From: Clostridia bacterium | GTDB lineage: Bacteria; Bacillota_A; Clostridia; Oscillospirales; SIG627 | Reading direction: 5' to 3' | Assembly: GCA_017508505.1 (NCBI GenBank) | Contig: JAFVYT010000086.1 | Coordinates: 1 to 5,607, forward strand | Length of the DNA stretch: 5,607 nt | Shown here: positions 4,094-5,607 of the stretch, one piece after another | Position numbering within the stretch: position 1 is the stretch's first letter | How the letters are laid out: each line of letters opens with the position of its first letter | Translations under genes and position numbers: made by a program | Notes under the pieces: generated by a model | Database searches by the model: none | What the model was told of the DNA's origin: nothing | What the model saw: the letters and a program-made list of their open reading frames with translations, nothing else

Positions 4094-5607
4094 ATGGAAC
4101 TGAAGCTTTACGACCGCCTGACCGACGAGCTTTATTTCAAGCAGCTTCGCGAGCTTTTGATTTTGGGAGATCGGGAATTCATCCCGCCTCTTTCGGCTCG
4201 CTCCTCCACCACCCAGCAGGGGCTTGCCACGGCCTCGGACTCGGACGGCGGGATCGACGCGTATTTTGAGGAGATGAAGGCCCAATCCTTCGTCCTTGCG
4301 CTGGAGGGGGAGCGCCTTGCAGGCTTTATGTCCTTTCGTAAAAACCACACGGGCCCCCACATCCCCGAGGCCAAGAATCTGTACGCCTCCACCTGCGTGG
4401 TGCATCCCGACTTTCGCGGGCAGGGGCTGATGACCTCCTTTTATCGGGAGATGATCCGCGCGTACCCTGCTCTGCCCATCTTCACCCGCACCTGGCACCA
4501 AAACGCGGGACACCTGAAGGTTTTGGAGAAAATGGGCTTTCGCCTTTTGGAGACCGTGGAAAACGACCGAGGTCAAGGGATCCACACCGTCTACTACGGC
4601 CGCACCTCGGACCTCAATCCGCCCCTTGCCCCCGCCTTTGGGGAAACGGACTTTCACGAGGATCGGATCAGCAATACGGTTCGGGTGCTCGTTTTGCACG
4701 GAGTGGAAGAGGACGCCCTCGGCCGTTACTGCGCCCTGTTGGAAAAGGACGGCTACGTAAAAAAGGAATCTGACGAAAAGGAGTCGTATCAATACGCCGC
4801 TTACGAAAAGGACGGCTGCGGTTACTTTCTCAACTACTTTCCCGCCATACGGGAATTGACCTTGGTGCGGGAACGGGACAGCGCCTATTTCTCCTATGAG
4901 GATCGGATGCTCGAGCCTCTTTACACCCCCACCGTGACCCAAATCGCTCTGAAGGACTTCGGAATGTCCTACGTCATTCGCCTTTCCGACGGACGGCTCA
5001 TCCTCTTTGACGGAGGACGGGAATTTGACGAGGACGTAGAGCACCTTTGGGATTCGATCCGTGCCATCTCCCCCTTTGAAAGACCCGTGATCGCCGCGTG
5101 GATCCTGTCTCACGCGCACTGCGACCACTTCCATTGCTGCCACCGCTTTTTGGCTCGGTACGGCCACGAGGTAGAGGTAGAGAAATTCTTTTTGAACTTC
5201 CCCGAATACGACGATGAGGCTCACTTTGCCGAAATGATCCCGGAGACCCACTCCTCTCCCCGTGTGAACGTTCCCCTTTTGTGGGAGCAGATCCGCCGCA
5301 GCAGGGCCAAGGTCTACACCCCCCACTCCGGACAGAGCTACACCGTCGGGGACGCACAGCTCCTCTTTTTCGCGGCAATGGACGAGACGATCCACTGTGC
5401 CAAGAAGATCAACGCCTCCTCTCTCGTGTTCCGTATGAGTCTGGGCGGGCAGACGATCCTTTGGACCTCGGACGTTTCCTCCTCCGTCAGCCGCTTGCCC
5501 GAGCGCTACGGAAACGAGCTGCGCGCCGACATCCTGCAGGTTCCCCACCACGGCTTCCGTTGCGGCACGGACAAGGCAGAGATCGCCCTATACAATTTTG
5601 CCAAGGC
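4094..5607 (+). CDS. GNAT acetyltransferase / MBL-fold hydrolase fusion protein (3' end beyond the window)
   Basis: The reading frame from ATG 4094 stays open for 504 codons to the window edge, so the C-terminus is missing. Residues about 1-173 form a GNAT N-acetyltransferase domain: the acetyl-CoA loop is VVHPDFRGQGLMTSFYREM (about 102-120), and the second conserved block, QNAGHLKVLEKMGFRLLE, lies at about 136-153. Residues about 195-275 are an alpha/beta segment of unknown role (LEKDGYVKKE, then YFLNYFPAIRELTLV), similar to what I recall in front of some clostridial MBL proteins. The MBL domain follows: GMSYVIRLSDGRLILFDGG with Asp306; HxHxDH as H340, H342, D344 and H345; the NASSLVFRM strand near 440; TSD with Asp460; and VPHHGF with His485/486. 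Both halves keep their key motifs, so both may be active. GAGGA lies 7 bases before the ATG. No signal peptide is seen. The substrates are unknown. Confidence 0.9.
   Translation, partial: MELKLYDRLTDELYFKQLRELLILGDREFIPPLSARSSTTQQGLATASDSDGGIDAYFEEMKAQSFVLALEGERLAGFMSFRKNHTGPHIPEAKNLYASTCVVHPDFRGQGLMTSFYREMIRAYPALPIFTRTWHQNAGHLKVLEKMGFRLLETVENDRGQGIHTVYYGRTSDLNPPLAPAFGETDFHEDRISNTVRVLVLHGVEEDALGRYCALLEKDGYVKKESDEKESYQYAAYEKDGCGYFLNYFPAIRELTLVRERDSAYFSYEDRMLEPLYTPTVTQIALKDFGMSYVIRLSDGRLILFDGGREFDEDVEHLWDSIRAISPFERPVIAAWILSHAHCDHFHCCHRFLARYGHEVEVEKFFLNFPEYDDEAHFAEMIPETHSSPRVNVPLLWEQIRRSRAKVYTPHSGQSYTVGDAQLLFFAAMDETIHCAKKINASSLVFRMSLGGQTILWTSDVSSSVSRLPERYGNELRADILQVPHHGFRCGTDKAEIALYNFAK

Noticed and set aside
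3893..5551. A 552-codon open frame on the minus strand opposite the GNAT-MBL gene
   Set aside because: It is the antisense shadow of a GC-rich gene. Its translation has no recognisable domain, it lacks a ribosome binding site, it covers both promoters in the gap, and it runs into the start of the MBL gene in another frame.
4990..5607. A separate gene for the MBL half of the fusion
   Set aside because: There is no stop codon, no ribosome binding site and no promoter between the GNAT and MBL parts, and the frame is continuous from 4094.

Overview
The window is 5,607 bp of chromosomal-type DNA. It most likely comes from a low-profile member of the Bacillota, class Clostridia (gut-type). This is inferred from several signs: strong AGGAGG-type ribosome binding sites, textbook sigma-A promoters with 17-bp spacers, short T-rich intrinsic terminators placed right after stop codons, GC-rich coding DNA between AT-rich gaps, and an ECF sigma factor paired with a membrane-anchored DUF4179/DUF4367-like protein. 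I see no mobile element, tRNA, rRNA or CRISPR array.

Layout, left to right. (1) Positions 64-104 hold an intrinsic terminator that ends a leftward operon. (2) The operon, read right to left, is a large single-pass membrane protein of anti-sigma type (609-2009) followed by an ECF sigma factor (158-619). The two overlap by 11 bp, and the order is the reverse of the usual sigma-then-anti-sigma arrangement. The leader at 2019-2160 holds an ECF-like promoter, an 8-bp inverted repeat over its start region and an AT-rich 11-bp dyad. (3) A leftward monocistronic YdcF/DUF218 family gene (2193-2807, TTG start) has its own near-consensus promoter and terminator. (4) A leftward monocistronic metallo-beta-lactamase (MBL) fold hydrolase (2947-3960) also has its own promoter and terminator. 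(5) A rightward gene starts at 4094 and runs off the right edge. It encodes a GNAT acetyltransferase domain, a middle segment and an MBL-fold domain in one chain. Its promoter sits back to back with that of gene 4, with only 13 bp between the two -35 boxes.

How the genes may work together. The sigma/anti-sigma pair is a likely cell-envelope signalling unit that regulates itself. The two divergent MBL proteins share a fold and a similar set of motifs: a DGG or DVGG strand, HxHxDH, an N-x(0-2)-SL strand, an Asp near the end, and PHHG. They are likely to be related in function, but the substrate cannot be told from sequence. The most unusual item is the GNAT-MBL fusion. The rest looks like compact, ordinary clostridial chromosome.
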